Part shown: positions 34,763 through 46,000 of the stretch, piece after piece
Layout: every line of letters begins with the position of its first letter
Position numbering within the stretch: the stretch's first letter is position 1
Assembly (NCBI RefSeq): GCF_002215215.1
Contig: NZ_CP018632.1
Span: forward strand, 948,001-1,012,000
Length of the DNA stretch: 64,000 nt
From: Granulosicoccus antarcticus IMCC3135
GTDB lineage: Bacteria; Pseudomonadota; Gammaproteobacteria; Granulosicoccales; Granulosicoccaceae
Reading direction: 5' to 3'
Notes under the pieces: generated by a model
Seen by the model: only the letters and a program-made list of their open reading frames with translations
The model's database searches: none
Told to the model about the DNA's origin: nothing
Program-made: the position numbers and the translations under genes

Positions 34763-35029
34763 ATGGGAGTATCTACAGCCAGCAAGTTAAGCCCAACGGA
34801 GCGAGCTGACGCTCTGTACCTGGATCTGTGCAAGCATTACGAAGGCGGGTCAGACAAGGAGGTGCGTGCTGCCGCCAAGCTGCTTCTGGTGGCGCTGGCA
34901 CGCCTGCGTGAGCATGGCGGGGCCCATTGGGATGTGACCCTGGACGCTTACGTCAAAATTGCTAAAAGCCGTCCGGACAAGCTTGCCGCCATACTGCAGC
35001 AGGGCAACTCCAGCCGTCGCAATATGTAG
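34763..35029 (+). CDS. Small hypothetical protein after the Fic-like gene
   Basis: An 88-residue helical protein of unknown family (LSPTERADALYLDLCKHYEG, then a conserved-looking EVRAAAKLLLVALARLREHGG core and a basic tail). ATG 34763 lies one base after the Fic-like stop, so the two are probably co-translated and may work together; the longer frame from 34715 would overlap. Confidence 0.6.
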   Translation: MGVSTASKLSPTERADALYLDLCKHYEGGSDKEVRAAAKLLLVALARLREHGGAHWDVTLDAYVKIAKSRPDKLAAILQQGNSSRRNM

Positions 35030-35076
35030 TCGTCAGCAGGCTTGCGCCTGCTCTTGAACGGCGTCATGCTACTGCC

Positions 35077-36243
35077 ATGAATAGTCGATCCATGCCCAGT
35101 AGTGCCCGTGCCGCCAGACTCAAACCCAGCCAGATTCGTGAGGTTGCAGAGCTGGGCATGACCTTGCCTGATGTCACGCCATTATGGTTCGGCGAGAGTG
35201 CCTGGCCCACCGGCGAGATTGCCGTGCAGGCGGCGATCTCAGCGCTCTCTGGCGGCGATCACTTCTATCAGCCCAATAGCGGCAAAATCAGTTTCAGGAA
35301 TGCTATCTGCCAGTATCTGGAAAGCTGGTACGAACAACCGTTCGAACGGAGTCGTATCACGGTTACCGCCTCGGGTATGCAGGGTCTGGCGCTGACGGCT
35401 CAGGCGCTGATTGATCCGGGCGATCAAGTCGTTTGTATAGAGCCTGCCTGGCCGAACATGGCAGAGTGCTTTCAGATTGCCGGTGCCGATATCCGGACAC
35501 TGGCTCTGGACATTGTCGATGATCAGTGGACGCTGGATCTGGACCACCTGATCAGTCTCATCACCCCCAGTACAAAAGCTCTGGTCATCAACTCGCCGTC
35601 CAACCCCACAGGTTGGGTCATGCCGGCGGCTGATCAGGCCAGTCTGCTGGAGCACTGCCGGAAGACGGGAACCTGGATCGTGGCGGATGATGTCTACGCT
35701 CGTCTGTATCGTCATGGTCCAGTTGCGCCGGGATTTTTGGCGTTGGCGACACCCGATGATCGTCTCATTTCGGTGTCCAGTTTTTCAAAGGCATGGTCCA
35801 TGACGGGGTGGCGACTGGGGTGGATTACCGCACCTGCTGAATTGGAAGCCACCTTTGCGATGCTGACAGAATTCAATATTGCGGGACCGTCCGGCATTAT
35901 TCAGCAGGCAGGCGAGCGAATGATCATCGATGGCGAGTCCGAGGTTGAGCTGCTGACTCAGCGTCTGCAAGCAGGGTACGCCCAGGTGGAAGCCTGTCTG
36001 GAGGCGATACCGACAGTGCGTTTCGTCAGGCCCGAGGGGGCATTCTATTGTTTCTTCGCAGTCGATGGCATGAGTGACAGCGTATCGTTTGCAAAAACGC
36101 TGCTGCACGATGCCAAGGTTGGGCTGGCTCCTGGTAGGGCCTTTGGACCGGCGGGGGAGGGTTATCTGAGGCTGTGTTACGCACAACCGAGTTCCACGCT
36201 GGAACCGGCACTTGAGCGCCTGCGCAGGGCGTTGACACGCTAG
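35077..36243 (+). CDS. Class I/II aminotransferase (AspC-like)
   Basis: A 388-residue fold-type I aminotransferase. Cofactor contacts are seen in NSPSNPTGWVM (substrate/PLP Asn), IVADDVYARLY (Asp/Tyr pair) and the lysine in SSFSKAWSMTGWRLGW. GEGYLRLCYA near the C terminus holds the carboxylate-binding Arg. It probably transfers an amino group between an amino acid and a 2-oxo acid; substrate not assignable. 47 bp after the small hypothetical; may be in the same transcript. Confidence 0.9.
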   Translation: MNSRSMPSSARAARLKPSQIREVAELGMTLPDVTPLWFGESAWPTGEIAVQAAISALSGGDHFYQPNSGKISFRNAICQYLESWYEQPFERSRITVTASGMQGLALTAQALIDPGDQVVCIEPAWPNMAECFQIAGADIRTLALDIVDDQWTLDLDHLISLITPSTKALVINSPSNPTGWVMPAADQASLLEHCRKTGTWIVADDVYARLYRHGPVAPGFLALATPDDRLISVSSFSKAWSMTGWRLGWITAPAELEATFAMLTEFNIAGPSGIIQQAGERMIIDGESEVELLTQRLQAGYAQVEACLEAIPTVRFVRPEGAFYCFFAVDGMSDSVSFAKTLLHDAKVGLAPGRAFGPAGEGYLRLCYAQPSSTLEPALERLRRALTR

Positions 36244-36365
36244 ATCGATCGGTGTTTCGTCGTTGTGAGATAAATAAGGTGGCGACAAATAACCTATCTG
36301 GTGTATCTGAGAGTTACTTTAGTCTTTAGGATAGATTTCGTGCCAATTCAATACAGGAAGTAACG

Positions 36366-37937
36366 ATGACTAACCGGGTTAGATTAAAAAGCGCTACGCA
36401 TGTTCGTTCCGCCTCGCTGAGTACCGCGGCGGCCCTCCTGCTTGCTTCGCCAGCCTTCGCCGGGGTTGGGGTCGATACCTCGGCGTTGAATGATGCTGTA
36501 ACGGCTGAGGGGGTATATGCCCATCTGGAGGTCTTTCAACAGATTGCCGATGACAATGGTGGCAACAGGGAAGCATCCAGCGAAGGCTTCTTCGCCTCTA
36601 TTGATTACGTGGCCCGAGAAATGACGTTGGCGGGCTACCAGGTTTCAGTCCAGTTATTTCCTTATGTCGTCTTTGAAAACAGAACGCCACCGGAGCTGGA
36701 CCAGATAGCACCGGTTGCGGCAAGCTATGAATTCAATGGTGATGAGGGTTTTGCCACTGCCACCTATTCAGGGGCTGGTGAAACGACGGCCATCGCCGAG
36801 CCAGTCGACGTCACTGTGCCTGCGGCGGCGGACGCCAATTCATCGACCAGTGGTTGCGAGGAGAGTGACTTTGCCGGATTCACAGCCGGCAATATAGCGT
36901 TAGTACAGCGCGGCACTTGCTCGTTCTTCATCAAAGCTGCCAATGCGGAAGCTGCCGGGGCTTCGGGTGTCATGATCTTCAACGAGGGGCAGGAAGGCAG
37001 AACCGATGTTGTGGGGGCGACCTTGGGTGAAGCCGGTGTGGGTATTCCTGTCATTGGTATTTCGCACGCCCTGGGCGCCTCTTTCGTTGAGACAGAAACA
37101 ACGCTTCGCCTGAAGGTTGACGCTATTACAGAGGAGCGTGTCAGTGGCAATATTCTTGCGGACACCCCGATTGGCAAACCAGAGAAGACGCTGGTAGTCG
37201 GTGCTCATCTGGATTCAGTGGATGTTGGCCCGGGTATTAACGACAATGGCAGTGGTTCGGCTGCACTGCTTGAGATCGCCTTGCAGATGAGCAATCTTGG
37301 CATGCTGGATAGTGAAGAGACCGGTGTACGCAATCGTGTCCGGTTTGCCTGGTGGGGTGCGGAGGAAGCAGGTTTGCTGGGATCCGAGTACTACGTCTAC
37401 AACCTGGAAGATTCACAGTTCGAGCAGATCGCAGCTAATCTGAACTTCGACATGGTGGGTTCTCCCAACTATGCACGTTTTGTCTACGATGGCGACGGTT
37501 CAGCATCCGAACAGGCAGGACCTGAAGGCTCTGCGTTCATCGAGTGGCTCTTCAATGACTACTTCATGGATCAAGGTCTGGCAGCTGCGCCAACCGCATT
37601 TGACGGTCGGTCCGATTATGGCCCTTTTATCGAAAATGGCATTCCGGCTGGTGGGCTCTTCACGGGCGCTGAGGATGTCAAGACTGAAGAGGAGGCCGCT
37701 ATTTTCGGTGGTGTTGCAGGTGAGGCTTACGATGCGTGTTATCACGATGAATGCGACACGCTCGAGAACATCAATATGCAGGGCCTGGGTGAAATGTCTG
37801 ATGCCGCAGCCTATGCCATCAACGTTCTGGCTGTGAACGATTTGCCTACTCCGGCGGCTAAGCTGCTTGGACGAAAGCTCAGCGTGGCCAATACCGCTAT
37901 CACTCTGGACCACAGTGGTGAGTTCCTGAAGAAGTAG
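36366..37937 (+). CDS. Secreted M28-family aminopeptidase with PA domain
   Basis: A 523-residue exported zinc peptidase. The signal peptide is LSTAAALLLASPAFA/GVG (~18-33). A protease-associated domain is inserted at ~120-245 (NIALVQRGTCSFFIKAANAE, GVMIFNEGQ). The catalytic domain (~255-505) shows the two-zinc ligands: GAHLDSV (His), GINDNGSGS (Asp), AEEAGLLGSE (catalytic Glu and ligand Glu), NFDMVGS (Asp) and CYHDECDT (His). Probably degrades peptides outside the cell or in the periplasm. A 122-bp spacer with A/T-rich sequence precedes it; monocistronic. Confidence 0.93.
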   Translation: MTNRVRLKSATHVRSASLSTAAALLLASPAFAGVGVDTSALNDAVTAEGVYAHLEVFQQIADDNGGNREASSEGFFASIDYVAREMTLAGYQVSVQLFPYVVFENRTPPELDQIAPVAASYEFNGDEGFATATYSGAGETTAIAEPVDVTVPAAADANSSTSGCEESDFAGFTAGNIALVQRGTCSFFIKAANAEAAGASGVMIFNEGQEGRTDVVGATLGEAGVGIPVIGISHALGASFVETETTLRLKVDAITEERVSGNILADTPIGKPEKTLVVGAHLDSVDVGPGINDNGSGSAALLEIALQMSNLGMLDSEETGVRNRVRFAWWGAEEAGLLGSEYYVYNLEDSQFEQIAANLNFDMVGSPNYARFVYDGDGSASEQAGPEGSAFIEWLFNDYFMDQGLAAAPTAFDGRSDYGPFIENGIPAGGLFTGAEDVKTEEEAAIFGGVAGEAYDACYHDECDTLENINMQGLGEMSDAAAYAINVLAVNDLPTPAAKLLGRKLSVANTAITLDHSGEFLKK

Positions 37938-38025
37938 GATCGACTGAAGACAGACAATTCGGTGGAACGTTCAGCTAGGATGCAGGTCTCTGTTTACTTC
38001 TGATGCCACCGGATTTTCTATCTTC

Positions 38026-38715
38026 ATGATCAAGTTCTATTACAGTCCTGCGCCAAACCCCATGAAAGTGGCACTCTTGCTGGCCGAAACGGGTCTGGAA
38101 TTCGAAGCAGTTCCTGTCGATACTCGAAAGGGTGAGCAGTTTGCTCCGGATTTCGTAAAAATCAATCCCAACGGAAAAGTGCCTGTCATCGTTGACGGCG
38201 ATGCGACTGTTTTCGACAGTAACGCCATCTTGCTGTATCTGGCAGACAAATCCGGACAGTTCGTACCGGCTATTGCAGATTCTGCCAAACGTGGACAGAT
38301 GCTTTCCTGGTTGATGTTCATTGCCAGCGGTGTAGGTCCCTTCTCTGGACAATCAGTGCATTTTCGTCACGCGGCACCTGAGCCAAAAGAATATGCTCTG
38401 AATCGGTTTGATTTTGAAGCACATCGTCACTTCGCGGTACTGGAAGGCCATCTTGCCAACAATGCTTTCATGCTGGGTGATGACTACAGCATCGTGGACA
38501 TGGCTTTCTGGGGCTGGGCGCGCATGATGCCTTTCGTGCTTGGTATCGAGAATCCATGGGAGCAATACCCGAACATCAAGCGCCTTCTTGATGTGGTTGA
38601 TGCCAGGCCGGCCAGCGAAAGAGTCAAGGAAATTGTCAGCGCTCATGAGTTCAAGTCAGAAATGGACGATGAAGCCAGACGCTTCATGTTTCCTCAGAAC
38701 GAACGACTGGCTTAG
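38026..38715 (+). CDS. Glutathione S-transferase family protein
   Basis: A 229-residue protein with the thioredoxin-like N domain (FYYSPAPNPMKVALLLAET; INPNGKVPVIVDGD with the cis-Pro; DSNAILLYLADK) and the helical C domain (DDYSIVDMAFWGWARMM). The family pattern is that of Nu-class/Ure2-like bacterial transferases. It would conjugate or reduce with glutathione. No partner genes nearby. Confidence 0.92.
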   Translation: MIKFYYSPAPNPMKVALLLAETGLEFEAVPVDTRKGEQFAPDFVKINPNGKVPVIVDGDATVFDSNAILLYLADKSGQFVPAIADSAKRGQMLSWLMFIASGVGPFSGQSVHFRHAAPEPKEYALNRFDFEAHRHFAVLEGHLANNAFMLGDDYSIVDMAFWGWARMMPFVLGIENPWEQYPNIKRLLDVVDARPASERVKEIVSAHEFKSEMDDEARRFMFPQNERLA

Positions 38716-38727
38716 GGCTGAAATAAA

Positions 38728-38752
38728 ATTCAGGTTTTTTTGTGACCTGAAT
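38728..38752 (+). terminator. Hairpin after the GST gene
   Basis: ATTCAGGT and ACCTGAAT pair perfectly with a T-rich 9-nt loop, 12 bp after the GST stop. A likely transcript 3' end, though no T run follows the stem. Confidence 0.4.
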
Positions 38753-38763
38753 CACGATAAAGG

Positions 38764-38791
38764 CGTGGGAGCTCGATTATGGGTTCCCACG
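38764..38791. other. Second hairpin in the GST downstream spacer
   Basis: CGTGGGA and TCCCACG flank a 14-nt loop. Part of a 256-bp spacer (38716-38971) without a recognisable gene. Confidence 0.3.
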
Positions 38792-38971
38792 ATGCGATGT
38801 CAGGACGGCCCTCGCGCTGCACCCGCGCTGCCCATTGGTGTGCACAGATCGCATTTGACCATTAAGATGTTCCAGAGAATGGCCTTCACAGGGGTGCGAT
38901 TCGTCAATAATGGACGTACACTTGTGTGATCTGCCTGTGCAGGTTGTCATCGGTAAATACTGGATTAGATT

Positions 38972-39523
38972 ATGGGTAATGGTGTGCTGGTTTTCATTGT
39001 GGTTGTCGAGGCCGTTGTCATCATCTGGCTTGCCAGCAAGCTGAAGCAATATCAGAAGTTCGAACCGATGCTGAATGCGCAGCCAGAGACTCCGGCGGTG
39101 GCACCAGCCAGAACCGCGCTCACGCGTCCTGCTGCGCCGAAGTCTGCTCGTAGAGCTCCGGATGACAGTGATGACGATGATGATGAATTACTGGACATGC
39201 CCGGAGTCGAGCCGGAAACGAATATCGAGGAGGCCAAGCGTGTGCAGTTGGTCATGGCTCGCTGTCATTATGCCGAGTTCTACCTGGAGCAACTGGATGA
39301 CGATTACGAACGTGGTCAGTTCAAGCACATCGTGAACAGTTGTATGAGCACCGCCAGTGGCATAGCTGATCCATTTTTCAAGGCCAGCGCCCTGGAACCC
39401 CTCATTGTGCTACTCGACAAGGCGGGTTGGAATGCCAAGCGCGACAAGCTGATGGCAGAGGTTGATGATGAGATCATTCATCAACGTATAGAAAGAGCGT
39501 TGGAAGAGAACGCAGCCAGTTAG
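38972..39523 (+). CDS. Membrane-anchored hypothetical protein
   Basis: A 183-residue protein with one N-terminal helix (VLVFIVVVEAVVIIWLASKL, ~5-24), a Pro/Ala linker, a run of Asp/Glu (~66-74) and a soluble helical domain (~85-180) with AKRVQLVMARCHYAEFYLEQL. No family recognised. It precedes the MITE-like element and the giant gene. Confidence 0.65.
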   Translation: MGNGVLVFIVVVEAVVIIWLASKLKQYQKFEPMLNAQPETPAVAPARTALTRPAAPKSARRAPDDSDDDDDELLDMPGVEPETNIEEAKRVQLVMARCHYAEFYLEQLDDDYERGQFKHIVNSCMSTASGIADPFFKASALEPLIVLLDKAGWNAKRDKLMAEVDDEIIHQRIERALEENAAS

Positions 39524-39531
39524 CTTGACTA

Positions 39532-39704
39532 AGGGATCGTGAAACAATTAACTATCATTTTCAGTCGTCCCTGCATCCTGCCCTGCTGCGTTGTTCGGCG
39601 GTTGAATAGCCGGCTATTCGCCCTTCTCACGCCTTGCCGGACAGGCGGACTGGGCGTCTCCCAGGAACACCTGAAAATTGATACTTAATTATTTCACAAT
39701 CCCT
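39532..39704. mobile_element. MITE-like element with 33/34-bp terminal inverted repeats
   Basis: The left arm (39532-39564, AGGGATCGTGAAACAATTAA...) and right arm (39671-39704, read inversely AGGGATTGTGAAATAATTAA...) match over their length with three substitutions and one indel. The ~106-bp interior has no ORF and holds a perfect 16-bp palindrome, GAATAGCCGGCTATTC (39604-39619). This is the structure of a small non-autonomous transposable element or dispersed palindromic repeat. TA lies next to both ends, compatible with a TA target, but the border is ambiguous by a base. Confidence 0.75.
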
Positions 39705-40044
39705 AAGCAATTGGCTGGCGACTACTAGCGAATTGCATTGTCAAATCCCCCATTGACGCTTTTATGAAAGTCAATCAACTGCTGTGTCTTGCGCAGTTGG
39801 CTTCAGTGCGGCCGATCACATGCCGCGGCAAGATAAGAGGGTGGCCCTCGCTGGGCTAAATCGAACCCACTGTTTGTTTGGGTATTCGAGCATTTTTCGC
39901 GAAAACTTGTAACAGGGTTATCTGCGTTTGCAGTGTGCAAATGAATGCTTTTGGTAAGTGGGTTGCAAGGTGAGTCGTTACGAATCACCTTGTGAGCTGC
40001 CTTGCGATGGACATGCGGGCAGTGATCTATAAAGGATCCACCTT
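39705..40044. other. Upstream region of the giant gene
   Basis: 340 bp with no ORF of note. It includes a perfect palindrome TTTTCGCGAAAA (39894-39905), a hairpin (39966-39992) and a good ribosome site AAAGGA eight bases before the ATG at 40045. The promoter and any regulation of the giant gene should lie here; no clear -35/-10 pair was identified. Confidence 0.4.
39966..39992 (+). promoter_or_regulatory. Leader hairpin before the giant gene
   Basis: CAAGGTGA and TCACCTTG pair perfectly around an 11-nt loop about 50 bp before the start codon. Possibly a 5' untranslated structure or an operator. Confidence 0.35.
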
Positions 40045-43000
40045 ATGCCCGTGCACCCCAAGACCCGGATGCTATCGACTCTACGTCGAACCGCAGTAGT
40101 GTCCCTCTCTGTCGGCCTTTCCGTTGTTCTGCACCCTGGCGATGTAAAAGCCGAGGGTGTTTTTCAGATGGGGCTTGGTCAGGCCTTGCTCGAATACGAC
40201 ACTGTCAAGCAGTTTGGTTATGCGACTGATGACGCTTCCGCATCGATGTATGTGGATATTTTGACCATAGGGGAGGTCATCAACGTGTCGCTGTGCGGTA
40301 CGCAGAATAGCGATGATATAGAGATTGAAATTTATGCGCCGTCCGATGACGCCACTCCGATAGACACGCAGAGCAGTAGTACCAGCAACGTTAATTGTGG
40401 CGATCCGATGACGGCTCCATTGACTAATCCCTTTCGTTACCAGGCGCAGGAGACAGGCGCATATCGGCTGGTGTTGAAGAACAATTCGCAAACCGGAGCA
40501 GCGGGTCGATTTCTACGTTACGACTTCACTGTCACTCCAGATGTATTGACAGACCCTGATCCTACGGCTACTGATGGCCGATTCTGGAGCTATACATTCG
40601 GCTTCAATGCCAACGGTTTCTCCGAAACGCAGTCGACAGATGCTAATTACTTTGCATTGATTCCTGGTGGACGCCCAAGCACCAATTATGTCTGGATGCT
40701 GGATTTGAATAACTTCGCCGGTTTCTATTACAACCTGGTGGCGAACTCCCTGGGACTTGATGATCCGAACTCGGGCTACAGTGACGACACCACCGGTAAT
40801 TCAGTGAGCTATGAATTTCCGATGTATGTCAGCTATCCGGTTGTGGCCGACCCACTGCCGACAGCGCCGCCGACTGTTACGAATGTGCGTTTTACTGATG
40901 ATTCTGGACAGGATCACGCGATATCACCTGCGGGTGCTGATGGTTTGCAGGATAGTGGCAAGTTCGTGTTTGAAACTGATGTCACCGGCACCTACTCGAT
41001 TCTGATCGATTTGAATCAGAACGAAATTTACGGCGACGCCGGTGATAGACAACTGCTCGGTTTGGTCACACCCGGGACAAATGAGGTGGTGTGGGATGGT
41101 ACTGATGCAAGTGGTAATACACCTTCAGAGGGAACCTATTACGCTGAAGTTCAGGTTCATATGGGTGAATACCACTTTATTGCCAATGATGCAGAGACCA
41201 GTGGTGGCGGTACTGCTAATGGTTTGAGTATTTTTCAGGCGAAGAATGACGGCACCGTGTCCGATACTACTGTCTTCTGGGACGATGTTACGTTGTTGGG
41301 AGCAGGCGCTGGTGGAACAAGCAATACGCCATCGGGTGTTTCATCAGGCACACCAGCAGGCCAGCACACCTGGGGTGATTTTACAGGTACTAGCTTTGGT
41401 AACAATCGATATATCGACACCTATGTTTTTGGTCTGGCTACCACCGGCTACGCACCCTCTGTCATCGCCAGTGATAACACTGAACAAGTCAACTACGATG
41501 GTACCGTCACTGCTGACAACATCAGCGTACCGGGCGATTCAATCTCGATTACCGTGTCAGACACAGATCTGAATGCAGACAGCGGTGTTGCTGAAACGGT
41601 TAAAGTGGAAGTGCTCAACGACATCACCGGTGAAACTGAAACAGTTACCCTGACAGAAACCGGGCCGAACACCGGTGTACTGACTGGCACCATGTCGACT
41701 GTCGCAGGCACCACAGCAGGTAGCGATAACGACGGTACTCTCGTAACCGATGGTACTGACACGCTAACAGTGACCTACTGGGATCTGATTGCGGCAGACC
41801 ATACTTCAAAAGAGCGTACCGTCGCACACACGGTTCTGGTTGACACCGACAGAGATGGTATCGCTGATATAGACGATCTGGACGATGACGGCGATGGCAT
41901 CATCGATGTACTGGAAGGCGCTGGTGACAGCGACGGTGACGGCATCAGTGACTCACTGGATACCGACTCAGACAATGATGGCATTCTCGACGCCAACGAA
42001 GATAGTACCAGTCCTGTATTGCTTAATGCGGATGCGGATGGTGATGGCATTGACGATGCGGTCGATGTTGATATTACCAATGGGGATGATGATGACGGTA
42101 ATGGCGTTGATGACGCTTTTGAGCCGACCGATAGTGACGGTGATGGCATAGCGGATCACCTTGATGGTGACAGTGATGCGGATGGTATCCCCGATATCAT
42201 CGAAGGTTCTGTTGATTCTGATGGCGATACGATTCCCGATTATCTGGACCTGGATTCAGATGCGGACGGCATTGACGATGCGGTGGAGGACACCCGGACG
42301 CCAGCCTTGCTGGGAACCGATGCCGACAATGATGGTATCGATGATGCGATCGATGTTGATGTGACGAATGGTACAGATGCCGACGCTAACGGCATTGATG
42401 ACGCACTGGAGCCCAGCGATACCGATGGTGATGGGGCTAACGATTTTCGGGATGTTGATTCTGATAATGACGGTATTCCCGATACGCTTGAAGGGAATGT
42501 GGACAGTGACGGAGATGGCACACCAGATTTTCTGGATACCGACTCGGACAACGATGGCATCCTTGATAGTGTGGAAGCCTCCAATGTTCCCGCTCTGACC
42601 AATAACGATGCAGACAACGATGGAATCGATGATGCGTTCGATGTCGATCTGACCAGTGGTGACGATGACAATGCCAATGGTATAGACGATGCTCTGGAGC
42701 CGATTGATTCAGATGGAGACGGCACGGCTGATTATCTGGATATCGACAGTGATGCTGATGGCATTGCCGATGTTTATGAAGGTTCAGTTGATAGTGACGG
42801 CGATAATATTGCCGACTACCTGGATACCGATTCGGACAACGACGGTATTCTTGATGCAGCTGAAGACAGTAATACCCCTGTATTACTAGGTTCGGATGCC
42901 GATAATGACGGCATTGACGATGCGCTTGATTTTGACTTGATAGGCGGCAACGATGCTGATGGCAACGGCATCAGTGATGCGGTAGAGCCTCAGGACAGTG

Positions 43001-46000
43001 ATGCCGATGGCACGCCGGATCATCTGGATATCGATAGTGATGCCGATGGTATTGCCGACATTCTGGAAACCGCAATCGATTCTGATGGTGACGGTCAACC
43101 GGACTATCTGGACCTGGACAGTGATAACGATACGATTGTCGATTCTATTGAAGACAGCACCAGTCCAACCTTGCTCGGTACCGATGCCGACAATGACGGG
43201 ATTGATGATGCGATCGATGTCGATGTGACAAGTGGTGACGATGATAATTTCAATGGTATAGACGATGCACTGGAGCCAAGCGACTCGGATGGTGACGGTA
43301 TTGCCAACCACCTGGATAATGACAGTGATGCGGATGGCATTGCAGACGTACTGGAGCTGGCAACAGACACCGACGGTGACGGTGATCCGGATTATCTGGA
43401 TCTGGATTCAGACAATGACGGCATTCTTGACGATGCGGAAGATACGACAAGTCCTGTCCTGTTGGGAACCGATGCGGACAACGATGGAATCGATGATGCG
43501 CTTGATGTAACAATTAGCGGTGGCGCAGATGTCAACAACAATGGCGTTGATGATACGTTCGAGCCGACGGATAGTGATGCCGATGGCACACCGGACCATC
43601 ACGATCAGGACAGTGATGCGGATGGTATCCCCGACATCATCGAAGGCTCTGCCGATTCTGATGGCGACACTATTCCAGACTATCTGGATCTGGACTCGGA
43701 TGCGGATGGTATTGACGATGCGGTCGAGGACACACGGACGCCAGCCTTGCTGGGAACCGATGCCGACAATGACGGTATCGATGATGCGATCGATGTTGAC
43801 GTAACCAATGGTACAGATGCTGATAATAATGGCATTGATGACGCGTTGGAGCCCAGCGATACCGATGGTGATGGGGCTAACGATTTTCGGGATGTTGATT
43901 CGGATAATGATGGTATTCCCGATACGCTTGAAGGGAATGTGGACAGTGACGGTGATGGCACACCAGATTTTCTGGATACCGACTCGGACAACGATGGCAT
44001 CCTTGATAGTGTGGAAGCCTCCAATGTTCCCGCTCTGACCAATAACGATGCAGACAACGATGGAATCGATGATGCGTTCGATGTCGATCTGACCAGTGGT
44101 GACGATGACAATGCCAATGGTATAGACGATGCTCTGGAGCCGATTGATTCAGATGGAGACGGCACGGCTGATTATCTGGATATCGACAGTGATGCTGATG
44201 GCATTGCCGATGTTTATGAAGGTTCAGTTGATAGTGACGGCGATAATATTGCCGACTACCTGGATACCGATTCGGACAACGACGGTATTCTTGATGCAGC
44301 TGAAGACAGTAATACCCCTGTATTACTAGGTTCGGATTCCGATAATGACGGCATTGACGATGCGCTTGATTTTGACTTGATAGGCGGCAACGATGCTGAT
44401 GGCAACGGCATCAGTGATGCGGTAGAGCCTCAGGACAGTGATGCCGATGGTACGCCGGATCATCTGGATATCGATAGTGATGCCGATGGTATTGCCGACA
44501 TTATTGAAACGGCCACCGATTCGGATGGCGACGGTCAACCGGATTATCTGGACCTGGACAGTGACAACGATACGATTGTCGATTCTATTGAAGACAGCAC
44601 CAGTCCAACCTTGCTCGGTACCGATGCTGACAATGACGGGATTGATGATGCGATCGATGTAGATGTGACAGGTGGTGACGATGATAATTTCAATGGTATA
44701 GACGATGCGCTGGAGCCAAGCGACACGGATGGTGACGGTATTGCCAACCATCTGGATATCGACAGTGATGCGGATGGCATTGCAGACGTACTGGAGCTGG
44801 CAACAGATACAGACGGCGATGGCGAGGCAGATTTTCTGGATCTGGATTCAGACAATGACGGCATTCTTGACGATGCGGAAGATACGACAAGTCCTGTCCT
44901 GCTGGGAACCGATGCGGACAACGATGGAATCGATGATGCGCTTGATGTAACAATCAGCGGTGGCGATGATGCCAACAGTAATGGCGTGGATGACGCATTT
45001 GAGCCGACTGATAGTGATGGTGACACTATTCCTGATCATCGTGATCAGGACAGTGATGCGGATGGTATCCCCGATATCATCGAAGGCTCTGCCGATTCTG
45101 ATGGCGACACTATCCCGGACTATCTGGATCTGGACTCCGATGCGGACGGTATTGACGACGCGGTCGAGGACACACGGACGCCAGTCTTGCTGGGAACCGA
45201 TGCTGACAATGACGGTATCGACGATGCGATTGATGTCGATGTAACTAATGGTACCGATGCTGATAATAACGGCATTGATGACGCACTGGAGCCCACTGAT
45301 ACAGATGGCGACGGCACCCATGACTATCGGGATGCGGATTCTGACAACGACGGTATTCCAGATCATATTGAGGGTAATGGTGATACCGACGGCGATGGCA
45401 CAGCAGACTTTTTGGATACCGACTCGGACAACGATGGCATCCTTGATAGTGTTGAAGCTTCCAATATGCCGGCACTGGCCAATAGCGATTCGGATAATGA
45501 TGGAATCGACGATGCGTTCGATGTCGATCTGACCAGTGGTGACGATGACAATGCCAATGGTATAGACGATGCTCTGGAGCCGATTGATTCCGATGGTGAC
45601 GGCACGGCTGATTACCTGGATATCGACAGTGATGCTGATGGCATTGCCGATGTTTATGAAGGGTCAGTAGATAGCGATGGCGATACCATTGCTGACTACC
45701 TGGATACCGACTCGGACAACGACGGTATTCTTGATGCCGCTGAAGACAGCAATACGCCTGTATTACTCGGTACGGATGCCGATAATGACGGCATTGATGA
45801 TGCGCTGGATGTTGATCTGACAGGTGGCAGTGATCTTGATGGCAACGGCATTGATGATGCGGTAGAGCCACAGGACAGTGATGCTGATGGCACGCCGGAT
45901 CATCTGGATATCGACAGTGATGCCGATGGTATTGCCGACATTATTGAAACGGCCACCGATTCGGATGGCGACGGTCAACCGGATTATCTGGACCTGGACA

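Noticed and set aside
39705-40044. Possible c-di-GMP or other riboswitch before the giant gene
   Set aside because: The hairpin and palindrome are real, but no consensus core of a known riboswitch class could be recognised.
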